Source: an uncultured Lachnospiraceae bacterium
GTDB taxonomy: Bacteria > Bacillota > Clostridia > Lachnospirales > Lachnospiraceae
DNA: 21,537 nucleotides
Assembly (NCBI GenBank): GCA_900539175.1
Contig: UQAW01000068.1
Coordinates: 1 to 21,537 of the forward strand
Direction: 5' to 3'
In this document: positions 6,305 through 13,907 of the stretch, in pieces
How positions within the stretch are numbered: the stretch's first letter is position 1
How the letters are laid out: each line of letters starts with the position of its first letter
The notes under the pieces: generated by a model
Told to the model about the DNA's origin: nothing
The model's database searches: none
Seen by the model: only the letters and a program-made list of their open reading frames with translations
Position numbers and translations under genes: made by a program

Positions 6305-8434
6305 TTACATCATCGGGTCCATTGCAAGCGCCGGATGATTCTTTTCTGTCAGCCATGCCACCAGTTCTTCCGGATCTGTAGTAATGGTCTCATCTGCAAT
6401 CATGTCGCAGAAATTATCAATTCCGTAAAGTTCTTTTGCGGTCTCATTCACACGCTCGGAAACCTGATCCTTCAAATCTTTCGGCATCCATACAATACGT
6501 TCGATACCGCCTTCCGCTTTCATGAACTTCTTGGAAGCGATGAAGTGCTTTCCATGTCCCATAAATCCAGGAGTCTGCACACCGCCGCCGGTCATGGAAG
6601 CCAGTTCCGGGAATGTCATTCCCAAAGGAGTCATACCTGCATACTCGCGGTTTGCAATACAAACACCATTGGAAAACGGCTCGATACCGCAGATACACTC
6701 AAAACATCCACAGGATGTCATTGGTTTTTCCATGATAGAATACAGGGATACATCATCCAGAGCGCCCTGCGAGAATTTGCGGACTGCTTCGTTAACGTCC
6801 TCATACTCGCCGATTCTCTCATCAATAATACGCTCTTTTGTAATTACCTGACAAGGTCCGTTTGGATCAAGTTCATTGGTTGCCTTCGCATCCAGCCATG
6901 AAACCGCACCGCAAAGTCCAAGTCTTTCCGGTGTAACCACACATACGTGGGACGGTGAGAATGCCTGGCACATAATACAGCTATAGTAAACCGGTACGGA
7001 CTCGTCGGTCATCGTAGAAAGTCTCTCATCACGTTTATCAAATGCAGGCATAGCCACTTCGTGACGGATCTTTGTACAGTCTTCCGGATTCGTGTAGATC
7101 TTAACCTGGCATTTATCCACTACGGCTTCAAACTCATTCTTAACCTGTGCATACAGTACTTCACCGATATGCTTTGCACGGAATCCGGCATTAAACGCAT
7201 CCTTACTGATACGAATACGGATCATGTCACGCTGTCCGGTATGCATGATTCCTTCGATACAGTTCAGGTAGCTGTGGAACTTACGCTCAAATACAGGCTC
7301 GAAGTCAGACTGCATACTCTTTCCGGCAACCTCAACCACATATGCGATGCTGTGTTTCGTTCCAACTTCAAACTCATCCAGATCCGGTCCGATCACTTCA
7401 ATCTTATGATCCTCAACCTCTGCCATCTCTTTGGTCTGTACCAGCTCGCAACAGTCTACACGGGAACCGTCAAACTCAACCTGCATATCGCCGCGGCGGA
7501 TGATCTCACCCTCGAATGCAGAAGCGAATGCAACCGGGATATCAATATTTGTAATTTTAATCTTAATGTCACGTGCTTCCAGAGAGGTAGCATTGAATTT
7601 GCTCACATCCGTCTGCACGATCAGGCTCTTCGGAACACGGAAGATATTCTCTGTCTCATTGGTAACAACCGGGAAACCAAGTGCGATTGCCCCGGCACCA
7701 CATGCAACGATCACATCATCCAGAGGTGCAAATGCATTGACAAATGCAGGAACACGCTCCATCGTGTATTTCATCAGATTTCCGGCATCACCAGGTGTGA
7801 TGTTACCGAAGATCAAGGCTGCACGAAGTGCAACAGATACAACATGGATGACAGCTGTTACATCCTTTCCAAGGGGGATTACACGTACGTTTGCACCGGT
7901 TTTATAGCCAAGTTCCGCACACTGATCGATAATACCGCCAACCAAAGTTACCAGAATACCCTGTGCCTGATAACTCTTAACCAGAGCAACGCCCTCTTCT
8001 GCAGTAGGTGCAGAACCTAAGATAACCGCAACACCAGGGATATCGCCCGTTACAAGCGGCACACCCAGCTCACGGATGATTGCATCTCCAAGATGTCCGT
8101 AACACGGCTCTTCATAAGGAGCTGCTCCATCAATATACTTTAATACTTCGATGAACTCTGCGCAAAGAGCGGTAGCTACACCGGACATAAATGCGTCGTT
8201 CAGACGGGGAGCTCTGGTCATCAGTGTCTTAACCACACCGAGAGCCTCTTTTAATTCTTTCAGATTTGTAACTTTTACACCTGTTACTGCATAGTAACAC
8301 GGCAGTGCATAAGCAGTATCAGGAAATTTTACTGCTTTGTCTTCGCCGTACTGTGCGATTGCGCCGTCGATTGCGCCTTCTGTCAGACCATATACGGCAT
8401 CATTTCCGCTAAATACTCTTTCGAATAATGTCAC
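6305..8434 (-). CDS. acsB: CO-methylating acetyl-CoA synthase (ACS, alpha subunit of CODH/ACS)
   Basis: AcsB condenses CO, a methyl group from AcsCD and CoA into acetyl-CoA at a Ni-Ni-[4Fe-4S] A-cluster. All six A-cluster cysteines are visible: C486, C489, C498 and C508 (CIMCQAFSPSHVC...GLCGAVSWLDAK) for the cubane and C575 and C577 (TSCGCFEC) for the distal nickel. They are offset by exactly 20 from Moorella numbering. Other hallmarks are AFEGEIIRRGDM at about 306-317, KIEVIGPDLD at about 344-353, the GMTPLGMTFPELASMTGGGVQTPGFMG block, and a C-terminal NHPALAMDPMM. The 709-residue length is about 20 shorter than Moorella, through the N-terminal region. The start is GTG at 8434, fixed by AGGAGG eight bases upstream; no ATG fits. 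It lies 38 bp after a CooC-type ATPase that probably helps load its nickel. Confidence 0.97.
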   Translation of the reverse strand: MTLFERVFSGNDAVYGLTEGAIDGAIAQYGEDKAVKFPDTAYALPCYYAVTGVKVTNLKELKEALGVVKTLMTRAPRLNDAFMSGVATALCAEFIEVLKYIDGAAPYEEPCYGHLGDAIIRELGVPLVTGDIPGVAVILGSAPTAEEGVALVKSYQAQGILVTLVGGIIDQCAELGYKTGANVRVIPLGKDVTAVIHVVSVALRAALIFGNITPGDAGNLMKYTMERVPAFVNAFAPLDDVIVACGAGAIALGFPVVTNETENIFRVPKSLIVQTDVSKFNATSLEARDIKIKITNIDIPVAFASAFEGEIIRRGDMQVEFDGSRVDCCELVQTKEMAEVEDHKIEVIGPDLDEFEVGTKHSIAYVVEVAGKSMQSDFEPVFERKFHSYLNCIEGIMHTGQRDMIRIRISKDAFNAGFRAKHIGEVLYAQVKNEFEAVVDKCQVKIYTNPEDCTKIRHEVAMPAFDKRDERLSTMTDESVPVYYSCIMCQAFSPSHVCVVTPERLGLCGAVSWLDAKATNELDPNGPCQVITKERIIDERIGEYEDVNEAVRKFSQGALDDVSLYSIMEKPMTSCGCFECICGIEPFSNGVCIANREYAGMTPLGMTFPELASMTGGGVQTPGFMGHGKHFIASKKFMKAEGGIERIVWMPKDLKDQVSERVNETAKELYGIDNFCDMIADETITTDPEELVAWLTEKNHPALAMDPMM

Positions 8435-8472
8435 TGTTATTTCCTCCTATTACATGATTGAAATATATCGAA

Positions 8473-9237
8473 TTATATCTTATCTATTTTTTCTTTGATT
8501 CTTTTGATTTCTTCCACGGCAGACCGGCTGAAATCATAAGGGGAGCACCCCTTCCTGTCAGCATCAATCACTTCCGTATTATAGTGTATCAGCCCAAGTA
8601 AATCTTCCGCAGGTATCTTTGCACGGATAAATGCTTCATCTTCTTCGTTGCGGACTTTATTTGCAACTACATGTACTTTCTCAACTCCAAGATCGTGGGC
8701 AAGCCGCTTCACGTTCTTATAAGTCTGTACACTTCTGGCACCGGGTTCAATCACAACGATGAACTGATCCATACTTTCTGTTGTCCCCCGTCCAAGATGC
8801 TCCAGCCCTGCCTCCATATCCATGATTACAACATCATCCCGATGCAGAACCATGTTGTTGATGATACGCTTCAGCATCACATGTTCCGGACAGACACATC
8901 CGCTTCCTCCGGTCTCCACGGTTCCCAGAACCAACAATTTGACACCGTTGCAGATCTTTCCGTAAGTATCCGGAATGTCATCTACCTTTGGATTCAGTTT
9001 ATAAAATTGGTTTTCTGCATTTGCGCCGGTGCGTTCCTCCACCAGTTTACGCATCCTGCTTATGGGAACAATGGAATCCAGAACTTCTTCGGAAAAACCA
9101 AGGGCAAGTCCCAGGTTTGCATCCGGATCCACATCCGCTGCCAATACTTTTCTGCCTTCATCCGCATATAATCTGGCTAAGGTTGCGGCAAACGTGGTCT
9201 TACCCACGCCGCCCTTTCCCGTCACTGCAATTTTCAT
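8473..9237 (-). CDS. cooC: CooC/AcsF-type nickel-insertion ATPase (between acsA and acsB)
   Basis: This 254-residue MinD/SIMIBI-class ATPase carries the deviant Walker A GKGGVGKTT at residues 8-16, a VDPDANLGLALG motif at about 36-47, and a CVCPEH motif (CxC) at about 114-119. The CxC pair binds nickel at the dimer interface in CooC. A DMEAGLEHLGRG motif follows at about 140-151. Relatives drive ATP-dependent nickel delivery to CODH (CooC) or to the ACS A-cluster (AcsF). The sequence alone cannot settle which, although its position directly before acsB favours ACS. The ATG at 9237 is certain because the P-loop begins at once (MKIAVTGKGG). The ribosome binding site is unusually weak for this locus (only GAAAG/GATGAAG-like sequence upstream), suggesting low expression. 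It lies 51 bp after acsA. Confidence 0.9.
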   Translation of the reverse strand: MKIAVTGKGGVGKTTFAATLARLYADEGRKVLAADVDPDANLGLALGFSEEVLDSIVPISRMRKLVEERTGANAENQFYKLNPKVDDIPDTYGKICNGVKLLVLGTVETGGSGCVCPEHVMLKRIINNMVLHRDDVVIMDMEAGLEHLGRGTTESMDQFIVVIEPGARSVQTYKNVKRLAHDLGVEKVHVVANKVRNEEDEAFIRAKIPAEDLLGLIHYNTEVIDADRKGCSPYDFSRSAVEEIKRIKEKIDKI

Positions 9238-9288
9238 TTTACTTCATCTACTTTCAAATATTTTCTGAGAACCAGCACAAACAAACAA

Positions 9289-11181
9289 TTAGATTCCCAG
9301 TGCCGTTCTCTTTTCTTCGATACGTTCAATCATCTTATCAACCAGTTTTTCAATATCGGTCTCTACGGTATATGCAGCCTCTACGATATCTCTCGTTCCG
9401 TTTGTCAGCCACTCAACCATCTCGGAAGAACCGGAAGCATATGGATCTACACCAAGGAAGGTGTCAATACCCGTACCGATTACATAGTTTCCGATGGAAA
9501 CCGCCTTTTCAGACATCCACTCAGGAGCACATCCCACAACCGGAAGCTGAGAGATATTCAATCCGGAATCTTTTGCAAGTTCAGCAGCCAGAATCATCAT
9601 ACGGCTGATATCAACACAGGAACCCATATGCAGTACCGGCGGGATATCTGCCAGCTCACAGACACGTTTCAGACCTGCACCGCAGACGTCTTTTGCTCTC
9701 TTATCCATAAGACCGGCTTTCGCAGCAGCCTGTGCAGAACATCCGGAAGCAATGACAATAATATCGTTTGCGATCAGTTTCTTCATTAACTCAATATGTG
9801 CATAATCAGGTCGTACCTTCGGATTGTTACATCCAACCATTGCAACAGCACCGCGGATAACACCGGATGTGATACACTCCAACAATGGTTTTGTAGTTCC
9901 TGTCTCATCAACCTGTGTATTGGTAACACCGTCCAGAACCTTAACAATCGCTTCTACAGAGTAGCCAACCGTTGCTTTCTGCTTCATATCCGGGATATGT
10001 ACCAGTTCCGGTTTTCTGTTCTTGAAGTTCTCGATTGCCATCTTAACGATTGCTTTTGCATTCTCTCCTGCAGTCTTCGCATCAAAACGAATGAACTCGG
10101 AATCCGGCATCTGGGCAATCGGAGATGTTGTCACGAATTTTGTATGGAAACATTTGCTCAAAGGTCCCAGTGCCGGGAAGATACACTGCACATCCACAAC
10201 AATCGCCTCACAGGCACCTGTCAGCACCACATTTTCCTGCTGCAGGAAGTTACCTGCCATCGGAATACCGCGGCGCATAGCCACTTCATTGGAAGTACAG
10301 CATACACCGGATACGGTGATTCCCTTTGCTCCCATCTCTTTTGCATAAGTGATCATCTCCGGATCATCTGCATACTCACAGATCATCTCGGAAAGTGACG
10401 GATCATGGCCATGCACAACGATGTTTACATTCTCTGCCACCATAACTCCCAGGTTCGCCTCAGTGTCAACCGGCTTCGGAGTTCCAAACAGTACATCAGA
10501 GAACTCTGTTCCCATCATGGAACCGCCCCATCCATCTGCAAGACCGCAGCGGATTGACTGTTTTACCAGCGCTTCCGGTTTGGAAGAACATCCCATATGG
10601 GTCATATGCAGGGAACCTGCAACCTCCCGGTCGATTGCACGAGGTGCAACCTCATTCTTCTCCCAAAGTTCCTGTGTATGCTGAGGTGCTCTCTTTAAAA
10701 ATCTCTGTGTTCCGAATGGTTTACCATATTCCATCAAACCTGTCTCAGCAACCTCATGGGCCAGATCATAAATATCTTTCCCCTCGGTTTCAATCCCCCA
10801 CTCTTTTGCAATGCGAATCAGTTTCTCAGGATCCTTTACTTTATAATTCCCATCTGCTGCCGAAGCATACAGTGTATGACAGATTTCACGTCCGTGGTCG
10901 GAATGCGTAGCCGCACCGCCGGCCGTAAATTTCAGATAATTTCTTCCTACAATACCATGCACATCACATCCGCAGACACCCTTTGGTGCTTTCGGAGTAA
11001 TTCGGCAAGGTCCCATGGCACAGATACGGCAGCAAACACCTGTCTCACCGAATTTACAGTGCGGTGTCTGATTTTTCACTCTGAACTGCCATGCATCTGC
11101 GCCTACTTTTGCGCCCGTCTCCAACAGTCGATTGGTAGCCGCTTCCATCTCTTCAACTGTTGTCATCTTGAATTCGCTCAT
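9289..11181 (-). CDS. acsA: Anaerobic carbon-monoxide dehydrogenase catalytic subunit (beta subunit of CODH/ACS)
   Basis: AcsA interconverts CO2 and CO at a Ni-Fe-S C-cluster and passes CO through a tunnel to AcsB. The 630-residue protein shows C42 and C50 for the intersubunit D-cluster and C51, C54, C59 and C70 for the B-cluster (HCKFGETGVCCRICAMGPCR...GVCGC). The C-cluster ligands are a VVHGHDP histidine (H257 or H259), GVCCTSNE (C294/C295), VDVQCIFP (C333), VGCNNPK (C451), ASGCSAQAA (C481) and MGSCVDISR (C522). Nothing is missing. The ATG at 11181 has AAGGAGG (11187-11193) five bases upstream. The 129-bp gap to the preceding ATPase gene contains two stable hairpins. With separate acsA and acsB genes and no CdhB or fused subunit, this is the bacterial-type complex. 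Confidence 0.97.
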   Translation of the reverse strand: MSEFKMTTVEEMEAATNRLLETGAKVGADAWQFRVKNQTPHCKFGETGVCCRICAMGPCRITPKAPKGVCGCDVHGIVGRNYLKFTAGGAATHSDHGREICHTLYASAADGNYKVKDPEKLIRIAKEWGIETEGKDIYDLAHEVAETGLMEYGKPFGTQRFLKRAPQHTQELWEKNEVAPRAIDREVAGSLHMTHMGCSSKPEALVKQSIRCGLADGWGGSMMGTEFSDVLFGTPKPVDTEANLGVMVAENVNIVVHGHDPSLSEMICEYADDPEMITYAKEMGAKGITVSGVCCTSNEVAMRRGIPMAGNFLQQENVVLTGACEAIVVDVQCIFPALGPLSKCFHTKFVTTSPIAQMPDSEFIRFDAKTAGENAKAIVKMAIENFKNRKPELVHIPDMKQKATVGYSVEAIVKVLDGVTNTQVDETGTTKPLLECITSGVIRGAVAMVGCNNPKVRPDYAHIELMKKLIANDIIVIASGCSAQAAAKAGLMDKRAKDVCGAGLKRVCELADIPPVLHMGSCVDISRMMILAAELAKDSGLNISQLPVVGCAPEWMSEKAVSIGNYVIGTGIDTFLGVDPYASGSSEMVEWLTNGTRDIVEAAYTVETDIEKLVDKMIERIEEKRTALGI

Positions 11182-11217
11182 ATAATCCTCCTTGTAAGAA
11201 ATGCCTTAACTTTTTTT

Positions 11218-11288
11218 CCCGCAGAAGATATCCTCCCCCACGGGATATTTTTTTCTTATTTTTTCCCTCTCACAAATGAGAGGGGAAA
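11218..11288 (-). other. Two stacked hairpins in the leader of acsA
   Basis: The first pairs CCCTCTCA (11265-11272) with TGAGAGGG (11277-11284) around a 4-base loop and extends by four A/U-rich pairs to 11261-11288. The second is closed by CCCG (11218-11221) and CGGG (11241-11244), with an AGATATCCT core. On the minus strand each is followed by A-runs, not T-runs, so they are not terminators for the operon. They lie between the cooC stop (11311) and the acsA ribosome binding site, where they could protect or separate the very abundant acsA message. Confidence 0.55.
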
Positions 11289-11310
11289 ATTCACATAACT
11301 CCTATGCCGC

Positions 11311-12081
11311 CTATAACTCCAGACGGCTGACAATCTCCTTCAGTGCCTTCTTCACCGGTGAATCCTCCGGCAGTCTGATGGTAGGTTTTCCGTCACAGTC
11401 GTACTCATAAACCTGCTCATCATGGGGAACAACGCCCAGAAGTGTCATGCCCTGCTTTTCAATCTCCTCTTTCGTGCCTTCATTCAGCACACCGCCCGGA
11501 GCACGGTTGATAATCAGACCTACGGTCTTCGGTTTCATCTCACATTCTTTAATCAGTTCTGCAATACGGGCTGCAGCCTGCACGCCCCGGCGCGAACAAT
11601 CGCTGACCAGGATTGCCGTATCCATACCCGGAAGAATTCCACGACTGATATGTTCCATCCCAGCCTCATTATCCACCACAAAATACGGATAACTGTTCTG
11701 CAGTCTCTGAAGCTGAGCCTGCAGAAGTCCATTTACAAAACAGTAGCATCCTTTCCCCTGGGTTCTGCCCATAACCAGCAGATCAAAATCATCCTCTTCA
11801 ATCAGGGCATCGGCAAACTTGAATTCTGCATAATCCGCCTTGCTCATGCCCGGCGGTATCGGACTGTCTTTCGCCATCTCCGCCCTTGCAATTTCCTCGC
11901 GGATATCTCCCAGTGTGGCTTCCACCTCCACACCCAGAACTTCATTCAGATTTGAGTTCGCATCTGCATCCACCGCAAGAATCGGTCCTTTGCCCTGCTC
12001 ACCAAGATACTGAATCAGAAGTCCGCAAAGGGTTGTCTTTCCCACGCCGCCTTTTCCTGCGATTGCTATTACATGTGCCAT
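11311..12081 (-). CDS. cooC: CooC-type nickel-insertion ATPase (upstream of CODH)
   Basis: This 256-residue SIMIBI ATPase has the deviant Walker A AGKGGVGKTT at about residues 8-17, VDADANSNLNEVLG at about 38-51, a GCYC metal-binding CxC motif at about 113-116 and DNEAGMEHISRG at about 140-151. CooC proteins hydrolyse ATP to load nickel into the CODH C-cluster, and its position directly before acsA supports that substrate. The start is the ATG at 12081, because AGGAGG (12089-12094) lies seven bases upstream and the P-loop follows at once. A longer in-frame reading would add 25 unconserved residues. It starts 20 bp after the metF stop. It is clearly a different paralogue from the ATPase at 8473-9237, so the two may serve CODH and ACS separately. 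Confidence 0.9.
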   Translation of the reverse strand: MAHVIAIAGKGGVGKTTLCGLLIQYLGEQGKGPILAVDADANSNLNEVLGVEVEATLGDIREEIARAEMAKDSPIPPGMSKADYAEFKFADALIEEDDFDLLVMGRTQGKGCYCFVNGLLQAQLQRLQNSYPYFVVDNEAGMEHISRGILPGMDTAILVSDCSRRGVQAAARIAELIKECEMKPKTVGLIINRAPGGVLNEGTKEEIEKQGMTLLGVVPHDEQVYEYDCDGKPTIRLPEDSPVKKALKEIVSRLEL

Positions 12082-12101
12082 GAAAAAACCTCCTGCAAAA
12101 A

Positions 12102-13019
12102 TTATACAAGCGTACGAATACCGGACGCATTGATAATATCCGTTACATCTTTCCATTTATTTAATGCGTACAGATGGATACCATTGATACCCAATGCACG
12201 GTATTCATCAATCTGTTTGATCGTGTATTCAATACCAGCTTTCTTGAAGTCCGCTTTCTTCTGATCAACTGCAGCATCAAATGGCTCTTTGTCGAACGGA
12301 TTCGGGAAAATCCAATATTTCGAAATCAACTCACACAGTTCACGCGGCATTACACAGGCGTTACGTGAAAGCGCCATGTTAATGGTAGCTGCCTGATCCA
12401 GAATCGGCATAATCCCCACATCCACAGGCATGGTAACGCCGGCCCTGTCAATCTTGTCCATCCAGCGCTTAAACTGCTCCATATCCCAACACAGCTGTGT
12501 CATGATATAATCTGCACCGTTGTCCTGTTTCTGCTTCAGAACAGCTACATCCGCATCCAGACTGCGGCAGGAAATATGTCCTTCCGGAGAACCTGCAACA
12601 GCGATCTCAATCTGATCACCAAATTCTTTGCGTACAAATGCTACCAGATCCGTGGCATATTTGAAATCTCCGCCAGTTCCTGTCCATCCAAAAGGAAGGT
12701 CTCCGCGAAGTGCCAGCATATGATTTACTCCGTTGTCCAGATAATTCTGAAGCTGGTCTTTGATTCCCTCACGGGTGTTTCCAATACAGGTAAAGTGTGT
12801 AACCGGCACGGTTCCCGCTTCCTGAATCATCTTACATACATCCAGATTCTTTCCTACATTGGTTCCGCCGGCACCATATGTACAGGAAATATACTCCGGC
12901 TTAAACGCACAGAGTTTTTCAATGGTTCCCGGAAGATTTTCCATTCCCTTGTCTGTTTTCGGTGGGAAAAGTTCAAAGGAAAGAAGCTGCTTCTCTCTCA
13001 TCATTTCTGATAATTTCAT
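12102..13019 (-). CDS. metF: 5,10-methylenetetrahydrofolate reductase, MetF type
   Basis: MetF reduces methylene-THF to methyl-THF, the methyl donor for AcsE. The 305-residue TIM-barrel flavoprotein shows LLSFELFPPKTDKG at about 12-25 with the catalytic Glu, ISCTYGAGG at about 44-52, HMLALRGDLPFG at about 101-112 and a GADYIMTQLCWD motif at about 168-179. The ATG at 13019 has GGAGG (13029-13033) nine bases upstream. In several acetogens MetF pairs with the zinc/Fe-S protein MetV encoded next door. No metV-like gene is present here, so the electron donor cannot be told from this window. A 32-bp inverted-repeat block shared with fhs, and a candidate promoter overlapping it, lie in the 93-bp gap before the gene, so metF may begin a transcript of its own within the operon. 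Confidence 0.94.
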   Translation of the reverse strand: MKLSEMMREKQLLSFELFPPKTDKGMENLPGTIEKLCAFKPEYISCTYGAGGTNVGKNLDVCKMIQEAGTVPVTHFTCIGNTREGIKDQLQNYLDNGVNHMLALRGDLPFGWTGTGGDFKYATDLVAFVRKEFGDQIEIAVAGSPEGHISCRSLDADVAVLKQKQDNGADYIMTQLCWDMEQFKRWMDKIDRAGVTMPVDVGIMPILDQAATINMALSRNACVMPRELCELISKYWIFPNPFDKEPFDAAVDQKKADFKKAGIEYTIKQIDEYRALGINGIHLYALNKWKDVTDIINASGIRTLV

Positions 13020-13064
13020 AAGTAAATACCTCCGCTTATTTTTTATTAAAAAAGGCTTCTAACG

Positions 13065-13096
13065 AAACGGACATGTCTGCCGGGGCAGACAGTACC
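13065..13096. promoter_or_regulatory. Inverted repeat upstream of metF (same block as upstream of fhs)
   Basis: The arms GTCTGC (13075-13080) and GCAGAC (13085-13090) flank a 4-base centre, CGGG, and the left arm sits within an overlapping GACATGTC palindrome (13070-13077). The 32-bp block agrees at 27 of 32 positions with 140-171 upstream of fhs (reverse complement). It lies 45-77 bases before the metF start, in the cooT-metF gap. A candidate -10 hexamer (13089-13094) overlaps its edge, as expected for an operator. Confidence 0.5.
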
Positions 13097-13116
13097 ATTC
13101 ATGAAAGTCTTTTCAA
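13089..13116 (-). promoter_or_regulatory. Weak candidate promoter for metF
   Basis: On the minus strand there is a -35 TTGAAA (13111-13116), a 16-bp spacer and a poor -10 TACTGT (13089-13094), supported by a TGG extended -10. The -35 overlaps the end of cooT. The -10 match is only three of six, so this is tentative. Confidence 0.3.
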
Positions 13117-13295
13117 TCACACTGCAGTCTGACAATACTGTTTGCCAGATCTACCATAAGAATCCTGCCGGTAACTGTTGTTTCATCCCCCATAATGTCA
13201 CGGATAATCACACGTTCACCCTCAACATCAATCCTGGAAACATTCCTGCAGATTACCGTACTGTCACTTTCTTTATATACTGTTGCAAGACACAT
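13113..13295 (-). CDS. cooT: CooT family nickel-binding protein
   Basis: This 60-residue protein starts MCLATVYK and continues with SRIDVEGERVIIRDIMGDET and TVTGRILMVDL, the pattern of CooT proteins. Those are small beta-barrel dimers that bind one Ni(II) per dimer through Cys2. CooT was first linked to CODH maturation in Rhodospirillum rubrum. The ATG at 13295 has AAGGAGG (13305-13311) nine bases upstream, and that site lies inside the end of the preceding His-rich gene, whose stop is only four bases away. The two are thus translationally coupled. Its place at the head of the CODH/ACS locus, before two CooC-type ATPases, supports a nickel-handling role here. Confidence 0.82.
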   Translation of the reverse strand: MCLATVYKESDSTVICRNVSRIDVEGERVIIRDIMGDETTVTGRILMVDLANSIVRLQCD

Positions 13296-13299
13296 GCTG

Positions 13300-13629
13300 T
13301 TACGCCTCCTTTAAATGTTCTTTCACAAGTGTCAATGCCAGACTCAGACGCATATTTCCCTTCTGGAACTCTGATACAGCTTCCTTAATCTGTGCTGCTG
13401 CATCCGTCATCCCCAACTTTTCCAGATTATCTGCCATCTGATCCAGTTCCTGAGCGTGATGTTCATTATGTGACAACATGTAGCCCAATAGTGCCACGCT
13501 CTCCTCCCTGTGGTCGTGCCCGCATTCCTGACAGGAATGCCCATGATCATGGCAGTGTTCCTCACAATGCCCATGGTCATGTCCGCTATGTGCCACAGGA
13601 TTTCCATTCTCATCTTTTAACAAATGCAT
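13300..13629 (-). CDS. His/Cys-rich putative nickel-binding protein
   Basis: The 109-residue protein has an N-terminal metal-binding region. Residues 14-40 contain ten His and four Cys in HDH, HGHC and HCHDHGH runs, and the rest (about 43-109) looks helical, with a SHNEHH motif at 53-58. I do not recognise a named family with certainty. The layout recalls metallochaperones such as CooJ, which carry His/Cys-rich tails, but there the tail is usually C-terminal. The start is the ATG at 13629, with AAAGGAG (13637-13643) seven bases upstream. A longer in-frame reading has no support. It is the first gene of the CODH/ACS locus, just after a good promoter and four bases before cooT. A role in nickel storage or delivery to CODH/ACS is a reasonable inference. 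Zinc or cobalt binding is possible. Confidence 0.75.
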   Translation of the reverse strand: MHLLKDENGNPVAHSGHDHGHCEEHCHDHGHSCQECGHDHREESVALLGYMLSHNEHHAQELDQMADNLEKLGMTDAAAQIKEAVSEFQKGNMRLSLALTLVKEHLKEA

Positions 13630-13688
13630 CAAACGACTCCTTTCACCCAAACCCCCGGCAATCATCACAACTGCCTGAGAAGTAATAC

Positions 13689-13717
13689 ACAATAACTTTA
13701 TGATAACTATTTATCAA
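13689..13717 (-). promoter_or_regulatory. Candidate main promoter of the CODH/ACS locus
   Basis: On the minus strand there is a -35 TTGATA (13712-13717), a 17-bp spacer and a -10 TATTGT (13689-13694), about 60 bases upstream of the His-rich gene. The -35 directly abuts the end of the 183-bp repeat and lies within its presumed target duplication. Confidence 0.5.
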
Positions 13718-13900
13718 GATACCAGGGTCAAAAGGTTATGCATTTCATGCTTGCATGAAAAAGCATGACTTTGGGACCCGTAAAACATGAGAAAGTAGCC
13801 CGAATAGGGCGGATTTCGAATGTTTTTAGGATTGCGGAAGCATGAAATGCAGAGCAATCCGTGTATCATAGGGGTCAAAATACTTTTTGACCCCAACATC
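13718..13900. repeat. 183-bp MITE-like palindromic repeat, copy 1
   Basis: This copy is about 96% identical (7 mismatches over 183 bp, no gaps) to 19849-20031, in inverted orientation. The ends are imperfect inverted repeats, GATACCAGGGTCAAAA at the left and the complement of GATGTTGGGGTCAAAA at the right. Inside are several hairpins: TTTCATGC/GCATGAAA at about 13743-13760, GGATTGC/GCAATCC at about 13829-13860, and a 10-bp stem GGGGTCAAAA/TTTTGACCCC at 13871-13894. The flanks TTATCAA (13711-13717) and TTGTCAA (13901-13907) look like a 7-bp target duplication with one mismatch. An open reading frame crosses it, but the copy differences are almost all amino-acid changing, so it is not coding. 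Confidence 0.85.
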
Positions 13901-13907
13901 TTGTCAA

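Noticed and set aside
7061..8020. Long plus-strand open frame opposite acsB (319 codons), and similar ones opposite the other acs genes
   Set aside because: They are antisense shadows of strongly conserved genes, without ribosome binding sites or recognisable domains.
6305..8434. AcsB truncated by about 20 residues
   Set aside because: All six metal ligands are present at a constant offset from Moorella and the start has an ideal ribosome binding site; the difference is ordinary N-terminal length variation.
11210..11260. Terminator on the plus strand formed by the CCCG/CGGG hairpin followed by T-runs
   Set aside because: No plus-strand gene ends nearby; the T-runs are the complement of A-runs in the minus-strand leader of acsA.
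13630..13713. Cobalamin or other riboswitch in the leader of the CODH/ACS locus
   Set aside because: The leader is only about 50-60 bases and shows no B12-box or other conserved riboswitch core.
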